Positions 35,610 to 47,349 are shown, counted from the stretch's first letter. The stretch is 64,000 nt of DNA from Darksidea phi (GCA_030770425.1 JASJFT010000144.1:52249-116248); one strand, 5' to 3'. Numbers and translations: made by a program. Notes: a model not told the origin generated them from the letters alone.

Positions 35610-36393
35610 TTGGTATGGTGGGTGTTGTGGAGAACGTGCGGTGGGGTTGGAGCTCGACGTGCTGGGGTTCGCGTTTAGCGTCAACGACCGTGCTGTCCGC
35701 TCGCGAGGTCACGCCTATGTCCTTCACCGTCTCCACATACACTTCCCAGATTCAAGCACACCCCAAGTGCCTGGTCTCCACACCACAATTCACACAAACC
35801 TCTGTGAACCGCCGCATATTGTATGCTTAAGTTTTATCCTCAACGATAAGAAGTTGTCAGGAACAACTCAAATGGCACTAACCGTGAATGGCCACCGGAG
35901 CAACACCCTCCGCACCACGGTCAAGCGACTCCACCTCAGCTGTTTTCTAGAACAGTACCCTGCCTTTAGAAGCCCCTAGCTCTTATCCTGATGTTTTATT
36001 CGCCTGCTCTTCGTTCTGCTCGCCCCGTTTCATGTTTCATTAATCTAAACCCCCCACGCTCCTCAATTTCCCGGAGGTAGCGTGCGTGGCCCATCGGAGG
36101 TCGAAAGGCGGGAACTACAGCCATCTTTCTTGAGGCAAAGCTCTTCACGCTTTCTGACCACAACGACCACCCGTAGCACCTGGTCAATATGGCACCAATC
36201 TTATCCATCCAACGGACACGTTCTTCCGTAAAAGACACTGTCTGTCCGCTGGACCAAGTGTACTTCGAATCTAACTCTGCGGTGGAATGGCGTGGTACTG
36301 CATATATGGAGGTTGATTCTTCGCAAAACTTCGATGTCAAGCATATGCTTATGTCCTTCTTCGTTGTGCTAGCTGCATTCACCTTTGTCCACC
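35610..36393. other. Intergenic region upstream of XPF
   Basis: Divergent region between XPF (-) and the GH5 pseudogene (+). Open frames here are short and have no recognisable similarity. Confidence 0.5.
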
Positions 36394-37675
36394 ATGCGTT
36401 TCGTCTCTATATTGCTTGCTGCCGTCACGGCAAAATTTGTTGTTGCGGCTCCGATGGAGAAACGAGCGAAGAAGTTTAAGTGTATGTTTTCCCTCATTGA
36501 TGATATATAGGGTAGACGAGACTCACAAAGTGGCAGTCTTCGGTGACAATGGGAGCGGTCTCAAGTTTGGCAACAAGAGCTTTCCCGGTACCAAGGGTAA
36601 AGATTCGCCTGGTCAATATTCAGCACTGTGGATGTAAGTGCTGGACCGTCGAATGATCATGTGCCACTAACTTGACTAGACATTTATCAATGCGGGGCTC
36701 AACATCTTCCAGATCAAAATGATGGAGCGTGTTATACCAAACAAGCTGACGAACTCACTTGATTCGGTGTACTTGAAAGGGTTCGATGATGTGAGTGTAA
36801 ACATTCAGTCCTCAACGATCATTGTTAAATAGAGGCAGACGGTCAAATACATCGCCAATAAGAAAGTATACGCAACGATCATCCCACACCAATTACGACC
36901 GCTACTACGACAAAATCATCACCGACGTAAGCGGCATGCAAGCTTTCTGGCAACCCTCGAAACTCCCTACAAAGACAACGAGTACGTGATCTTCGACACT
37001 AATAACGAGTCTAAATCCCATACAAGCAATATCCAAACTTCTAATCCCTACTGATCTCCTTCTAGTTCATGACATGGACCAATCCCTTGTCGTCCAACTA
37101 AACCAAGCCTCAGTTAACGGCATATGCGCAGCCGGAGCCACAAAGCAATACATCCACGGGGAAGCAAGGACTGGAACGGCGCTTGGATCTAGACCACTGG
37201 CCAGACTCCGCTGCCGTGGGCGCCTTGACCGACCCCAGCAACTTGATTGTGTCCCAGGTGCATCAGTATTTTGATAGCGATGGGCAGCGGGACTCACGCG
37301 GAGAGTGTAAGTGTAACGATTGGGCAGGAATGGGGTCAAGGCTGCTACAGAGTGATTGAGGTCGAACAAGAAGGTTGGGCTCATTGGGGGATTTGCTGGC
37401 GGTGCGAATTCAGTGTCAGACTGCTATCAAGGGCGTGTGCGTATGCCCTGAGTGTAAGGAGTGGAGCCTTCCCGCTGATGTGCGTCAACTTAGGCTTCAC
37501 TATACGTTGAAAAATACGAATGTGTGGCAGGGTGCTCTGTGGGGGGCTGGCGGTCCTTGGTGGGCGGGTTAAGCATTGTCATATTCGAACGCTTAGGAAA
37601 CATGGACTAACAATTCCTTGCTTAGACTACATGTACAGCATCGAGCCAACTTCCGGAACCATCTACAAGTCGTAG
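36394..37675 (+). pseudogene. Dead GH5 endoglucanase (cellulase) gene
   Basis: Remnant of a secreted GH5 endo-beta-1,4-glucanase. A signal peptide and Kex2-like site survive (MRFVSILLAAVTAKFVVAAP, then MEKRA). After a first intron (36482-36536) the family blocks appear in order but in different frames: GSGLKFGNKSFPGTKGKD; TVDTFINAGLNIFQIKMMER; IPNKLTNSLDSVYLKGF; YDRYYDKIITDVSGMQAFW; PYKDNEYVIFDTNNE; HDMDQSLVVQLNQASVNGI; SNLIVSQVHQYFDSDG; VGLIGGFAGGANSV; KNTNVWQGALWGAGGPWW; YMYSIEPTSG. Frameshifts lie near 36605-36612, 36891, 36951 and 37160-37200; a TAG occurs near 37190; the intron donor after TNNE reads CT instead of GT. The Arg of the usual NIFR block is Gln. Several late introns still look spliceable, so decay is fairly recent. 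Confidence 0.85.
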
Positions 37676-37888
37676 ATGAGTATCTTTCAGGCTGCTGCAT
37701 AGATGCAGTAGGTCGGGAATGCTAGAGGCTTGAAGAAAGTGGGATCACTAGCTAGAAAAGCACGTCAAGCAATATCCTTCAAGCGTAGTCTTTCCGCTTA
37801 ATGTAGGACCATCGCTGCATCCAACGCTTCCTGTTTACATTTATACAGAGTGAAGAAGATATAAAATACATTGGCCGCGCCAGTCTGC

Positions 37889-38418
37889 TTACTTTGCGCT
37901 CGACCTAATTTCTGCTCGTCGCTTCTCCATCTCGGCCGTCACACCAGCCTGCTCATCCCTCATCCTCTGTGCAGATTCCTCAGAACGCTTCTTATCCATC
38001 TCCTTCTGCACCGTCCAAACTGCATCAAGTCAGCCCTAACCAGATCTTATGGGATCCCACCGATGCATGCACTTACTAGGCTTATTCGACTTCGATGCCT
38101 CTCTTAACTGCATCACAAAGCTGTCAAACTCCTGCTGTCGCTGGTCCCTAGTTGCTAGCGCCCTCTTCTGTAGCTCAGGATTGTATTTCTACGATGCTGT
38201 TAGTATGTCTAGGTAGGCCATGGCTGTGCACATAGCACGTGTATGCATTACCTTAAAAATCTCCTCTTCAGTGGGCGTTACATACCAGACCAGTGCTGGT
38301 CCGCCTATGCAGAGGGCAGCTCCTCTAGAATGATTTTAGATAGTGTGCTCCAAGCGGCGTGTGGGCGTGTGGATACGTACGCTGTGATGGCTTTGACGTA
38401 TGTTGCTACGCTCGGCAT
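37889..38418 (-). CDS. CBP4: Cbp4, cytochrome bc1 (complex III) assembly factor
   Basis: Small mitochondrial inner-membrane protein that, with Cbp3-Cbp6, helps assemble cytochrome b into ubiquinol-cytochrome c reductase. Four short exons (38418-38381, 38324-38252, 38188-38077, 38019-37889) join in frame to 117 residues; none alone is a notable open frame. The start [12 protein letters not shown] leads to a single membrane segment at about residues 14-28 ([15 protein letters not shown]), followed by [20 protein letters not shown] and [20 protein letters not shown], the family hallmark block, and a charged C-terminal coiled coil ([20 protein letters not shown]). Length and order match fungal Cbp4. 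All three introns (56, 63 and 57 bp) have canonical ends. The start is 1145 bp from the divergent Skt5 start. Confidence 0.93.
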
Positions 38419-39563
38419 AGTGAGGGGGCGAATTGCTTCTGGATGATGGCGAATATGTGTACGCAGCAGGACTAAGGCTGAGCGAGGTCAGATGGACGGC
38501 AATTGCTTAGCAAAATGATGAATTGGTCGTCAGTGGTGATGGATTCGCCGACTGAGATCGAAGATGTCAGTCCTGGATGAAGTTTAGTGCAAATATGAGC
38601 CACACCTGCGCCACATCACGTGGCGCACCGTTCACTTCCAAGGTCCCACTGGTAGAATAGTGGATCCTGCATGCGGCGCCCAACCTTCCGGGCCTGGCGA
38701 TCAGCATCGCAACAGAACTGAGACGGGTTTCCATGCATGATCTTCGTGCGGCTCTCACTTTGCTCAGGCAGATGGAGCCTCAAGCGAGCGAATTCATACA
38801 CTGACTGGCGCGGCTGAAACTTGTACACACACTTGTACGGCGGTGTCGCGGAGGGGTAGCTATCCACATCTTGACGGGCTTTCACAAATATGCACCCTTC
38901 CCGCTTCAGGCAGCTGTCCGCACATGGATCATTCGACGACGGGTCTGGGTTGTGCCTGGTGGGAATGGCAGATGAGGAGCAATTACAGCTTGCCTGCTTG
39001 GGTTCCTTGTCACAGACGAGATTTGGGCGCTGAGTGGCTCGTCACAGTTGAAACCAGCGTCGTCTGGGTGGGCGGTGGAAGATCCTAGCGATCCCTGTGG
39101 CGTATGAAACTCTAGGCGTGCTTGTTGATCGCTCTCTCCGATGGCTTTCTGTTGGGCAGCTACAATACACACAATCCGCGACAATGGTAATAATAGTTCT
39201 TCGCCCCCATTCACATACGGGGCTGTTGGCTCACTTCGTATTCCCTTCGTTTACATAAAAGGCTCCGCGCCCCTGCCAAGCTGACTCCTTCCAGGCCAAA
39301 AACCGACAACGCGCTCGACATCACTCCACGCCACAGCATTAGATCTTGAACCTGCATTTAGCGTCTGCCCTCCGGACGCTTCCTTCATCGCGTCCCCACT
39401 CCGGCTTTTTCGGGACGAGCTTTCATAGCGTCGGGTCCCCCCTTTTTCAATAGAACCTGCAAGCCCACCGTTGATGGCACGTCCCACTTCAACGCTCGCA
39501 ACACGTCACTAGCTAGCTTTGCGAGCGCCACGCCAGTCGCTCTCCCGACACCGTGAACGCGCC
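38419..39563. promoter_or_regulatory. Divergent upstream region, Cbp4 and Skt5
   Basis: Expected to hold both promoters and the Skt5 leader. A minus-strand frame of 89 codons at 38616-38885 has no recognisable similarity and is probably chance. Confidence 0.45.
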
Positions 39564-42500
39564 ATGGCGTACCAACAGCAGTACGATAACTACCAGCAAC
39601 CTCAACAGCAGCAATATCGCGGTCAGGCTGGTCCGCGGCAGGGAAGGCAACCTACGGGCTATGGGGGTCAACAGCAATATCAGCAGCATGATGACCATAG
39701 CTACAATCAGAGCGGGTACGAGCAATGGGACGATGGATATCACGACCAGCAAGGTGCCGACTGGGGAACTGGGCAACAGGGAGGTTACGGCGATATGAAC
39801 GGGCAGATGCGACAAGCTTCGCAACGTCGCGCGCCACCGCAGTCGCAGCCGCAACAGCAACAGCAACAGCAACACGCCCAAGAGCAGATGCATGATGGCC
39901 AGTACCAACAGCCGCCGCGACGAGACCCACGGGCCGCGCCTATGGGAAGAGGGAACGCGCCTCCTCCACTTCCGCAAGGACAAGCGGGGCTGCGACCGCC
40001 GAGTAAGTTGCAGCATGCATTCAACGCCGGCGGGTATGGCGATTAGCTCGTCTCACCACGATCGGTCACAAGTCGAGGCAATGCTTCAAGTAGATGGTGG
40101 CTAACAGGACGTAGGAGGACAGCGCGCGCTCATGTCGCCCACATCGCCCATGAACCTCCCCCAGGACAACCCGTTCCCATCGTTTCCCTCACAGAAGGCC
40201 AAACCACATCCGCAAGCCGGATCTATGGATGAAGCCATGTCCTTGATGAATTTGGGACATGATAACGCGGGCCAAGGGGGACCACAGCAGGGCCGAGGTC
40301 GTGGTCATTCGGGTCCTCCACAGCATAGAGGACCACCGATGGGCAGAGGCGGCCAGCAAGACATGCAGAGACATGACTCTGGGCATTATGAGGCTAATGG
40401 GCGGGGTCAACAACGTCCTCCGCCGCAACGGATGCATTCGGGTGGACCGACCCCTCCGCAACAAGGCTTCGCGCCCCCAAATAGATCCAAGACGATGCCG
40501 CAAAATATGTCTAGACCGGATGGCCGGCAGAGTCACGATGCTCAGCAGCAATGGGCAGAGCCTGGCCCGGTGGCTGGGTATCATGGTCCTGAATCGCCCA
40601 CGTACATACCGCCTCGTCCCTCCACCGCTGGTGGAACGAAGAGCAATAGCTACGGGTCGTCGCAGTTCGAGCAGAGACCGCCAATGCCACAAGCGCCTCC
40701 AGCACAGCAGCAACAGCACCAGTATCAACATCAGCATCAGCCCGAACAGTCGCAGGACGACGGCGGAGCTCTGGACAATGTGTACGACGATTACTACGGA
40801 AATAATGTCGACAGGCAAAGCAAAGCGGAGTCAATAGATATGCCAAACTTTGACGCAATCCAAGAATCAAGCAACAGACATCGCAGAGGTTACTCAATCG
40901 AAAACCATCTCTCACCCACAACTTCTAGCCCGCCCGTGCAGAGTATGGCTCCAGCGGCTTTTGAGCATGCTCAAGGAAACAACTTCTACCAACAAGCATC
41001 GAAGAGTCGATCTCAACCAGACTTGAATGCCCAGTATTCCCAAGGAAACGGCGTCTATGAAATGGCTAGTGATGCTCCAAGAATGCCTCCTATGCCTGCG
41101 GCCCACCCTGGTCCGAACGGTCTCCCAAATGGACCGCGAGGGAGAGGGCCACCTCCAAGGGGAATGACTATGGATGGTGCAATGGCACGAGCTCCTCCCA
41201 ATCAAGGCTATCACGGTCAGCCACAAACGTTCGACCCCAGATATGCACAACAACCGCCTATGCATAGAGGATACTCTGATGACACGACATACTCGGAGCC
41301 TCCGCAAACTGTCATGAGAAATGCTTCCCCCATGGTACCGGGGAACTTGATTCGCCGACCTGGAACAGCAGCACCCGCTCCCGGGCGAATGCCAAGCGAC
41401 CCCATACCACGTCGACCAGGCACTTCACAGCCAACGAATCCTGACGCACTGCCAGCGCATCCGAGTCCTGTGCGACCCGGTCTGATGCAACACCAGGAGC
41501 CACAAAGAGCGGCTTCCCAAGCCACGAGACCGCCACCTGTGCGGCAATATAATACAGACCCGACGCCAAAGAGTTACGGAAGTCAGCAAGCACCATCTGT
41601 GCCACAACAACGGCGCACTTCCGTGGCACATCCTGTAACTCATGATGAACTCAACCGTCTTCGGAGCACCTTAAAAAACAACCCCAGCGATAGCGCGACT
41701 GGCTTGCGGTTGGCCAAGAAGTTGGTGGAAGCCGCAAACGTGCTCGCCGATGAAGGTGGGACGGCTGACACGAGGACCCGCAATAAGAACCGCGAGAAAT
41801 TCATATTCGAGGCGCACAAGATCGTTAAGAAGCTAGCTGCGAGTGGAAGCCCTGATGCCATGTTTTACTATGCAGATTGCTACGGACAAGGTCTCCTGGG
41901 GCTTCAGGTTGACACCAAGGAGGCGTTCACTCTGTATCAATCAGCTGCCAAAGCCGGACATGGTGCTAGCGCTTACCGAACAGCAGTCTGCTGCGAAATG
42001 GGTCATGAAGAAGGCGGCGGAACGAAGAGGGATCCACTCAAAGCTGTACAATGGTACCGACGCGCCGCAGCCTTAGGAGACACACCAGCCATGTACAAAA
42101 TGGGCATGATCCTGCTTAAGGGTCTCCTTGGCCAGCAAAAGAACCTCGGTGAGGCCATCAATATGCTCAAACGAGCAGCCGACAATGCGGACGAAGAGAA
42201 CCCGCATGCCCTCCATGAACTTGGACTTCTCTATGAATCGCAGACGGGCAGCGAAAGAGTCATCCGCGATGAAGCTTATGCATTCCAGCTCTTCCGACAA
42301 GCTAGCGAACTGGGATACAAGTTCTCGCAGTTTCGTCTTGGTCAGGCGTTCGAGTATGGCCTTCTTGGTTGTCCTATTGATCCGAGGCAGAGCATTGCGT
42401 GGTATACGCGTGCTGCGGCGCAGGAAGAGCATCAGAGTGAGCTTGCGCTTTCAGGTTGGTATCTCACGGGCAATCAAGGTATCTTGGAGCAGAGCGATAC

Positions 42501-42829
42501 CGAGGCATATCTGTGGGCACGGAAAGCAGCTTGCGCGGAGCCGCCTCTACCAAAGGCCCTATTTGCTATGGGGTACTTTACTGAGGTCGGCATTGGGTGT
42601 CCGAGAAGTCTCGATGAGGCGAAGCGGTGGTATGGACGGGCTGCCGGTAAGACCGCGTCTTTTAACATGAATCATACGTGCAACTGACAGGAGCACAGCA
42701 TATAAATTCCCTAAGGCTCAAGAGCGCCTCGAAGAACTCAAAAAGGGCGGCGCGAAAGTGCAGATGAAGCGCGAGCGACTCAGCCGCAGTAACCAGAAGC
42801 AGCAAGAGGAGAACTGCACCGTTATGTGA
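39564..42829 (+). CDS. SKT5: Chitin synthase activator Skt5/Chs4 with Sel1 repeats and CAAX end
   Basis: Activator and targeting factor of class IV (yeast Chs3-type) chitin synthase at the plasma membrane and septa. Exons 39564-40002, 40115-42646 and 42699-42829 give 1033 residues. The first 700 residues are disordered, Gln/Pro/Gly-rich (QPQQQQYRGQAGPRQGRQ). Residues about 720-990 hold Sel1-like repeats, e.g. GSPDAMFYYADCYGQGLLGL, YQSAAKAGHGASAYRTAVCC, AMYKMGMILLKGLLGQQKNL, HALHELGLLYESQTG, SQFRLGQAFEYGLLGC and ALFAMGYFTEVGIGCPRSLD. The last exon adds a Lys/Arg-rich helix and ends Cys-Thr-Val-Met, a CAAX box, as in yeast Chs4, implying farnesylation and membrane attachment. Splicing at 42698 is needed to reach it. 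Intron 1 is 111 bp. The start at 39564 (MAYQQQYDNY) is the first sensible ATG. Confidence 0.95.
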
Positions 42830-43695
42830 TCGCCTTGTCCTCGTACCCATTTCCCCATTCAGCTTCTCTTACTTTACCTTCTACCTCGGATACCCACATT
42901 TTCTCCTTTTCTCTCAAATGCCACCTTTTTAAGCGGGTCTTTGCATAGTTTCGGCATCTAGTTTGGTATTTGCATATTTGGCATCGGCGTTGGATGTTCA
43001 CGAAGGAAACGTGAGTAGAAAAATGCGGATGAGCGTCTGAGGGTTGACATGTGGATGTGGATGTGGATGTGGATGTGATGCGGGTATGAGATGAAAAGGA
43101 GGTAGTGGCCGTGCTGGACTGGCGACAGGGATATGTAATGAATGCACGAGGCAAGCTGCTAAATGTCCGAAATGTGGCTTTTGGGAGCTGCGTGTAATGT
43201 GTGCTACCAGATAATCTTTGTCTTCTTTTGATCTAGGTGGACCTGTCAAAATAGCTGTTAACGTACGTGGCCTAGCTCTAGGTACTGTCTTGTGGGGCAG
43301 GTTGACATGCGTGGCATACGAGGTACGTGTTGCGTATACACTACTTGAAGGTAATTAGGGCAGGGAATCGTATGATGTGTATTCTGATCATGTCGTCACG
43401 CAATCTTGCTACAAGTGGAACGACTGATTCGTTGTAGACAAAACCTTATGACAGTAGCACAATTTGGAAAGATACGAAGAACATATGCACGTATAATTCT
43501 CTATCTTGAAGCAAAACCACCCATGCACGCATAGCTAGAAGCTCACATATCAAAAACCACCAATCCGTCCGCCCACCAGCAAGTGGCAAGCATTTGAGCC
43601 GTCCCAGTCCCCACCCGCACAGCGATACGCATCACCGCAGCCACGACATGAGTAGGCAGGTAGCTGGAACAGCATGGCGGACCACAACCATCCCT
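42830..43695. other. Convergent 3' region, Skt5 and eIF1A
   Basis: Shared 3' flanks of two convergent genes, with a hexamer repeat at 43051-43078. No supported gene. Confidence 0.6.
43051..43078 (+). repeat. (GTGGAT)n hexanucleotide repeat
   Basis: Four exact GTGGAT units followed by a variant GTGATG unit, in the convergent 3' region. Confidence 0.9.
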
Positions 43696-44384
43696 TCAAA
43701 TATCGTCGATGTCGAGCTCCTTACCGTCCTTTCCGTCTTCCGAGTCGCTGTCGTCGCGGTCCTCGTCGAACTCGAAGCCGATGCCTTCGTCGCCCTGGTC
43801 GCCGTAGGTGTCGGTCTCGTTGATCTTTGCGTTTTCGGGCAGTTCGCCGTAGGCTTTGAGGGAGCGGGCTTCGTCGGCGGAGTACTTCAGACTACATGAG
43901 ATATTAGCGGCGGTTTGCGAGGGCTATGGGTGGGGAACGCTTACATGACGTCGCCCTTCTCGTCTTGGTAGTCGCGCAAGCTGAGCAATATTATGTCGCC
44001 CTGGTTAATCCAGACCTTCTTGCGGAGCTTGCCACGGATGTGACCGAGACGGCGCGTGCCGTCGAAGCACTGTGCTTCTAAACGACCGTTACCTGAGAGA
44101 ACATCAGTTAGCAAACGTCCAGCCTAAGGAGTAAGCAGGCACAAATGTGACCGTCGAGAGAAGGTCCGCCATCTGCGTGGCAACACAACGTACCCAACAT
44201 CTTGAGGACCTGAGCATACTCCTGGCCCTCCTCCTTGAACGTAAGCTCACGCTTCTCGTTATCGTTCTCGTTCTTGCCCCTCCGCCTGTTCTTACCACCC
44301 TACAATCACATCGTCAGTATGGCGGGGTACGGTGGCGGGGCACAACGCGTGCAGCGGACGTACCTTTCCCTTATTCTTCGGCAT
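43696..44384 (-). CDS. TIF11: Translation initiation factor eIF1A
   Basis: Cytosolic factor that binds the 40S A-site and promotes scanning and start-codon selection. Exons 44384-44364, 44299-44194, 44092-43945 and 43891-43696 join to 156 residues, normal for fungal eIF1A. The basic N-terminal tail ([20 protein letters not shown]) is followed by the OB fold ([60 protein letters not shown]), a helical part ([20 protein letters not shown]) and the acidic tail ending [10 protein letters not shown], which contacts eIF5B. A seven-codon first exon is typical. Intron 2 is 101 bp. It is divergent from the unidentified gene at 44693. Confidence 0.97.
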
Positions 44385-44692
44385 ATCGAGTACTTTGAGT
44401 AGTTGTGTGTATTCTTTGGTAGTTTCGGGGGTGGGTTATGTGAGGTTGTAGATGAGGCAAATTCGGAGTGGTGGAGTGTTTGTCTTTTGAGGGATGGGGG
44501 CAGGTTTGTTCGGGCTTCGACTCACTGTGCGCGCGCGCTAACGAGTCAGCCATATCCGCATTGAGACTAGCGCTCTCAAGATTTCAGCGGCATCAGTCAA
44601 AAGTTGCTTTCTGTCTTCATTTGACAGCAGCGCTTCACCTTTCTTACCGCCACCCTTCGCACCGCTCATCACCCGATGCATCCAATGGAGAT

Positions 44693-45388
44693 ATGAAAAC
44701 CGTCATCTCCTTTCTCGCGCGCCACCCGCTTAAGAACTTTCGCGTCAACTACAGTCCCCAATACAATACTTTTATCCAGCACCGCATACTAGACGATTCG
44801 CAACACCCTCTTTGTACCCAACGCAAACGCGAACACGAGAATCGCAAACGAGAGGGTCTATGGTGGCATGTCACCTCCAGCCTCGAGCTATCAAAGTCGA
44901 GTGTTGTGCGCAACTGGTGCAGAAAACGGCTACGGAATGCGTTTACCGAGGCGCTGAAAGAGAGGGGTTTCGATGAGCGCGGGAAACTCGTAGAGCCAGA
45001 GGCTCTGAAGAGGCACCTGGGCAGTCTAGGGAAATGGTTGGAGGGACGGACAGATGTTTCCCTGACCGGGAGTCTGAGGTTGCATGTACAGGTCCCGTGC
45101 ATACCGGCGAAATATAAGGATGTAAAAATGGAGTCCGAGATGGTCCTTGAGGCGCTCCTCGAGGGCATGAAAGTGGAGGTGATGCAAGCCTATCAAGAAC
45201 CTGCAAGAGCGAAGGTCCTACGATCGCAATGGGATGCATTACCGAAGAGTCGCAAGTCTCCGCCGCTCACATTTCGAAAGCACCCAGCGACCCGAAAACC
45301 CCCCGCGCCCACGAACAGCGCACTTCCTTGGATTTCCGCATCGCAGGCCCGCCAGAAAGCCCCACCACAGCGAAGAGCGGATACATGA
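44693..45388 (+). CDS. Conserved-looking basic protein of unknown function
   Basis: Single-exon frame. The start at 44693 (MKTVISFLARHPLKNFRVNY) gives 231 residues; the same frame is open from 44468, but the earlier part overlaps the eIF1A promoter side and looks like leader. The protein is Arg/Lys-rich with no signal peptide or membrane segment: a basic N-terminal third, a central block with RNWCRKRLRNAFTEALKERG, a helix-rich part (ALKRHLGSLGKWLEGRTDVS) and a basic Pro-rich tail (SRKSPPLTFRKHPATRKPPA). Charge and the short N-terminus would suit a nucleic-acid-binding or mitochondrial protein, but I do not recognise the family. The 308-bp divergent gap to eIF1A suggests a shared promoter. Confidence 0.7.
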   Translation: MKTVISFLARHPLKNFRVNYSPQYNTFIQHRILDDSQHPLCTQRKREHENRKREGLWWHVTSSLELSKSSVVRNWCRKRLRNAFTEALKERGFDERGKLVEPEALKRHLGSLGKWLEGRTDVSLTGSLRLHVQVPCIPAKYKDVKMESEMVLEALLEGMKVEVMQAYQEPARAKVLRSQWDALPKSRKSPPLTFRKHPATRKPPAPTNSALPWISASQARQKAPPQRRADT

Positions 45389-46368
45389 AGGGCGAAGCGA
45401 AAGCCTACCATTGCATTTTATGATAGCATACCGAATGAGGGCATAACGCGTTAGCAATAACCACAGCACCGGATAAACGAAAGCTCGTCCGTGTCTACTC
45501 GGGGACGGATAGCTTACTAGTCCGCGACTGGAGGACCTAGGCATCACCTGCAGTGGCACAGCACTATAGAGTGGTGATCGAATGTGGGAGGATAATACAA
45601 TGTTTTGAGCCTGGACAGGGAATTACCCGTCCTTGATGGGCATCACTGTGGTCTCGGTCTGACAGCCCTCCATTTACGAACCGTCGACTAGTTCAACTCC
45701 AGCACAAATCGTGCGGATATGCAACCTTACCCACTTTAGATGGGTTGTGCCCCTGTTCACACTCTATACTGGGCATGGCATGTTACGACATAAGTTCATC
45801 TTCCCATATTGTGAACTTGCGTTAGGGCCGCATGAATCAGGACGATTCACCGCCTTGACTATATAAACAATGTATAATCGAAATCCCACCAGATTCCGAC
45901 TTACACCAGCACAGAACGTGCCCATTTATCTCTGATTTCAGCATAACCAATTACCACAGCCCCTTTCAACTCAACATCCAATTACCCCGAGCGCTTTTAC
46001 ACACTAGTTGACATACTGTCTTGGTAATGGTCTTTTTATTCCCTTCTATAGCTCCCACAATCCATCTTGTCTACTGGTGGAATAGGTATACAGATTACCT
46101 TCGAGGAGTGATAGTGAATAGAACGGAGTGGGATCGTAAGGACGCGGGAGGTTAGACTTAGAGAAAGGTCAGAGGATTTAGTCAAAGATGGTACCAATTT
46201 GAAGATGATATATTAGAAATAGGAAGCAATTTATAAATACGTAGACACCGGGTCGCAGCAGGAACCTAAGATGATGCAGGAACTCCTCTACGCTCAAATA
46301 CTAAAGAAAATCCATACCCATTCATGTCTGCTACCCTGCGCTAAGATACAAAGGAGGGACTGGTGTGC
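45389..46368. other. Intergenic region
   Basis: Convergent interval between the unknown protein (+) and the methyltransferase (-). No gene or RNA was recognised. Confidence 0.55.
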
Positions 46369-47349
46369 CTACAGCTCAGATTTCTCCTCCAACGGCCTCC
46401 TTCCCCTGGCAAAAAGAATCGTGCGCCAGATCTTCGAGCCCGCAAATTCCATGTACACCCTTTCTTTCATTACCACCACGTCGACGTCCACGAAGCCCGC
46501 TTCCATGAAGAAGTTCTTGACGTGGTCAACGGTGAACTGGGGCGTTACTATGGAGGCGTTCATCTCTTCGCGGACCTTGAGCGTGGGATCATCATCGTGA
46601 TCTTTCTTATCGTGGTGTCCGTGCTTGGGATGGTGGTGATGATGCATCGCATGGTTACCCTCCGTTCCCGGAATCGGAGACCCATTTTCATCGGCCTTCA
46701 GATCGCCGCCTTCGAGAAAATCGTTGATGACGAGTGCACCACCTGGACGTAGGCGCTCTTTAAGGCATTTTGCGGCATGGACAACGTCCTCAAAGTGGTG
46801 GAATGCGAAGCCCACGGTTGCGAGATCGAAGTCTTTCCATTCTGAGGTGGAAAATTGGGGAGGCGAAGGATTGGCCTTGTCGAATAGATCGCCTACGACG
46901 GCATTGATGGCGCTTTCTGAGAGCTTTGCAGCGCGGGCACGAGCATTAAAACTGGCTACCATATTAGGCGAGACATCGATGCCCCGCGTTATCGTGACGT
47001 ATGGGGCATAAACCTTCATCCGTTAGCTACGCAGTGTGATATCAATAGCATGAAAACGTACCCGTGACATGAGACCGGTACCGCAAGCGTAGTCAAGGAG
47101 CCGTACATCCTTTACATCGGAGCTGGAACCCGTGTTGGCGAAGGGAATCCCAACCCAGTCGAGGCGGTCTCGCAGATTGTCGGTTACATGTTGATTGACT
47201 TTGGCGAACCAAGGCTTCTCGTCGTAGGAGTTGGCAACGTGGCTGTCAAGTATTAGTTTCATTATACGGTCACAAAGGAGGATGTTATCATACTCAAAGT
47301 ACTGGCGGTTAGCATCTGCAAGTACCATTTTCCGGGTTGGAGAAGACAT
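46369..47349 (-). CDS. SAM-dependent class I methyltransferase with His-rich loop
   Basis: Exons 47349-47294, 47242-47062 and 47013-46369 join to 293 residues. Motif I of the Rossmann fold is seen as VRLLDYACGTGLMSR (about 65-79), followed by ITRGIDVSPNMVASFN (motif II, acidic SAM-ribose contact), DFDLATVGFAFHHFEDV (motif IV region) and LRPGGALVINDF (motif VI region). It belongs to the broad Methyltransf_11/25/UbiE-like group; the substrate is unknown. Residues about 200-220 form an insertion with a run of five His and then alternating His/Lys/Asp (HHHHHPKHGHHDKKDHDDD), a possible metal-binding or flexible loop. The first intron (47243-47293) is needed to form NRQYFDHVANSYDEKPWF, the usual N-terminal block. 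A TATA box lies about 95 bp upstream. Confidence 0.88.

Noticed and set aside
40189..40921. Minus-strand frames of 136-209 codons inside Skt5
   Set aside because: Shadows of the Gln/Pro-rich coding strand.
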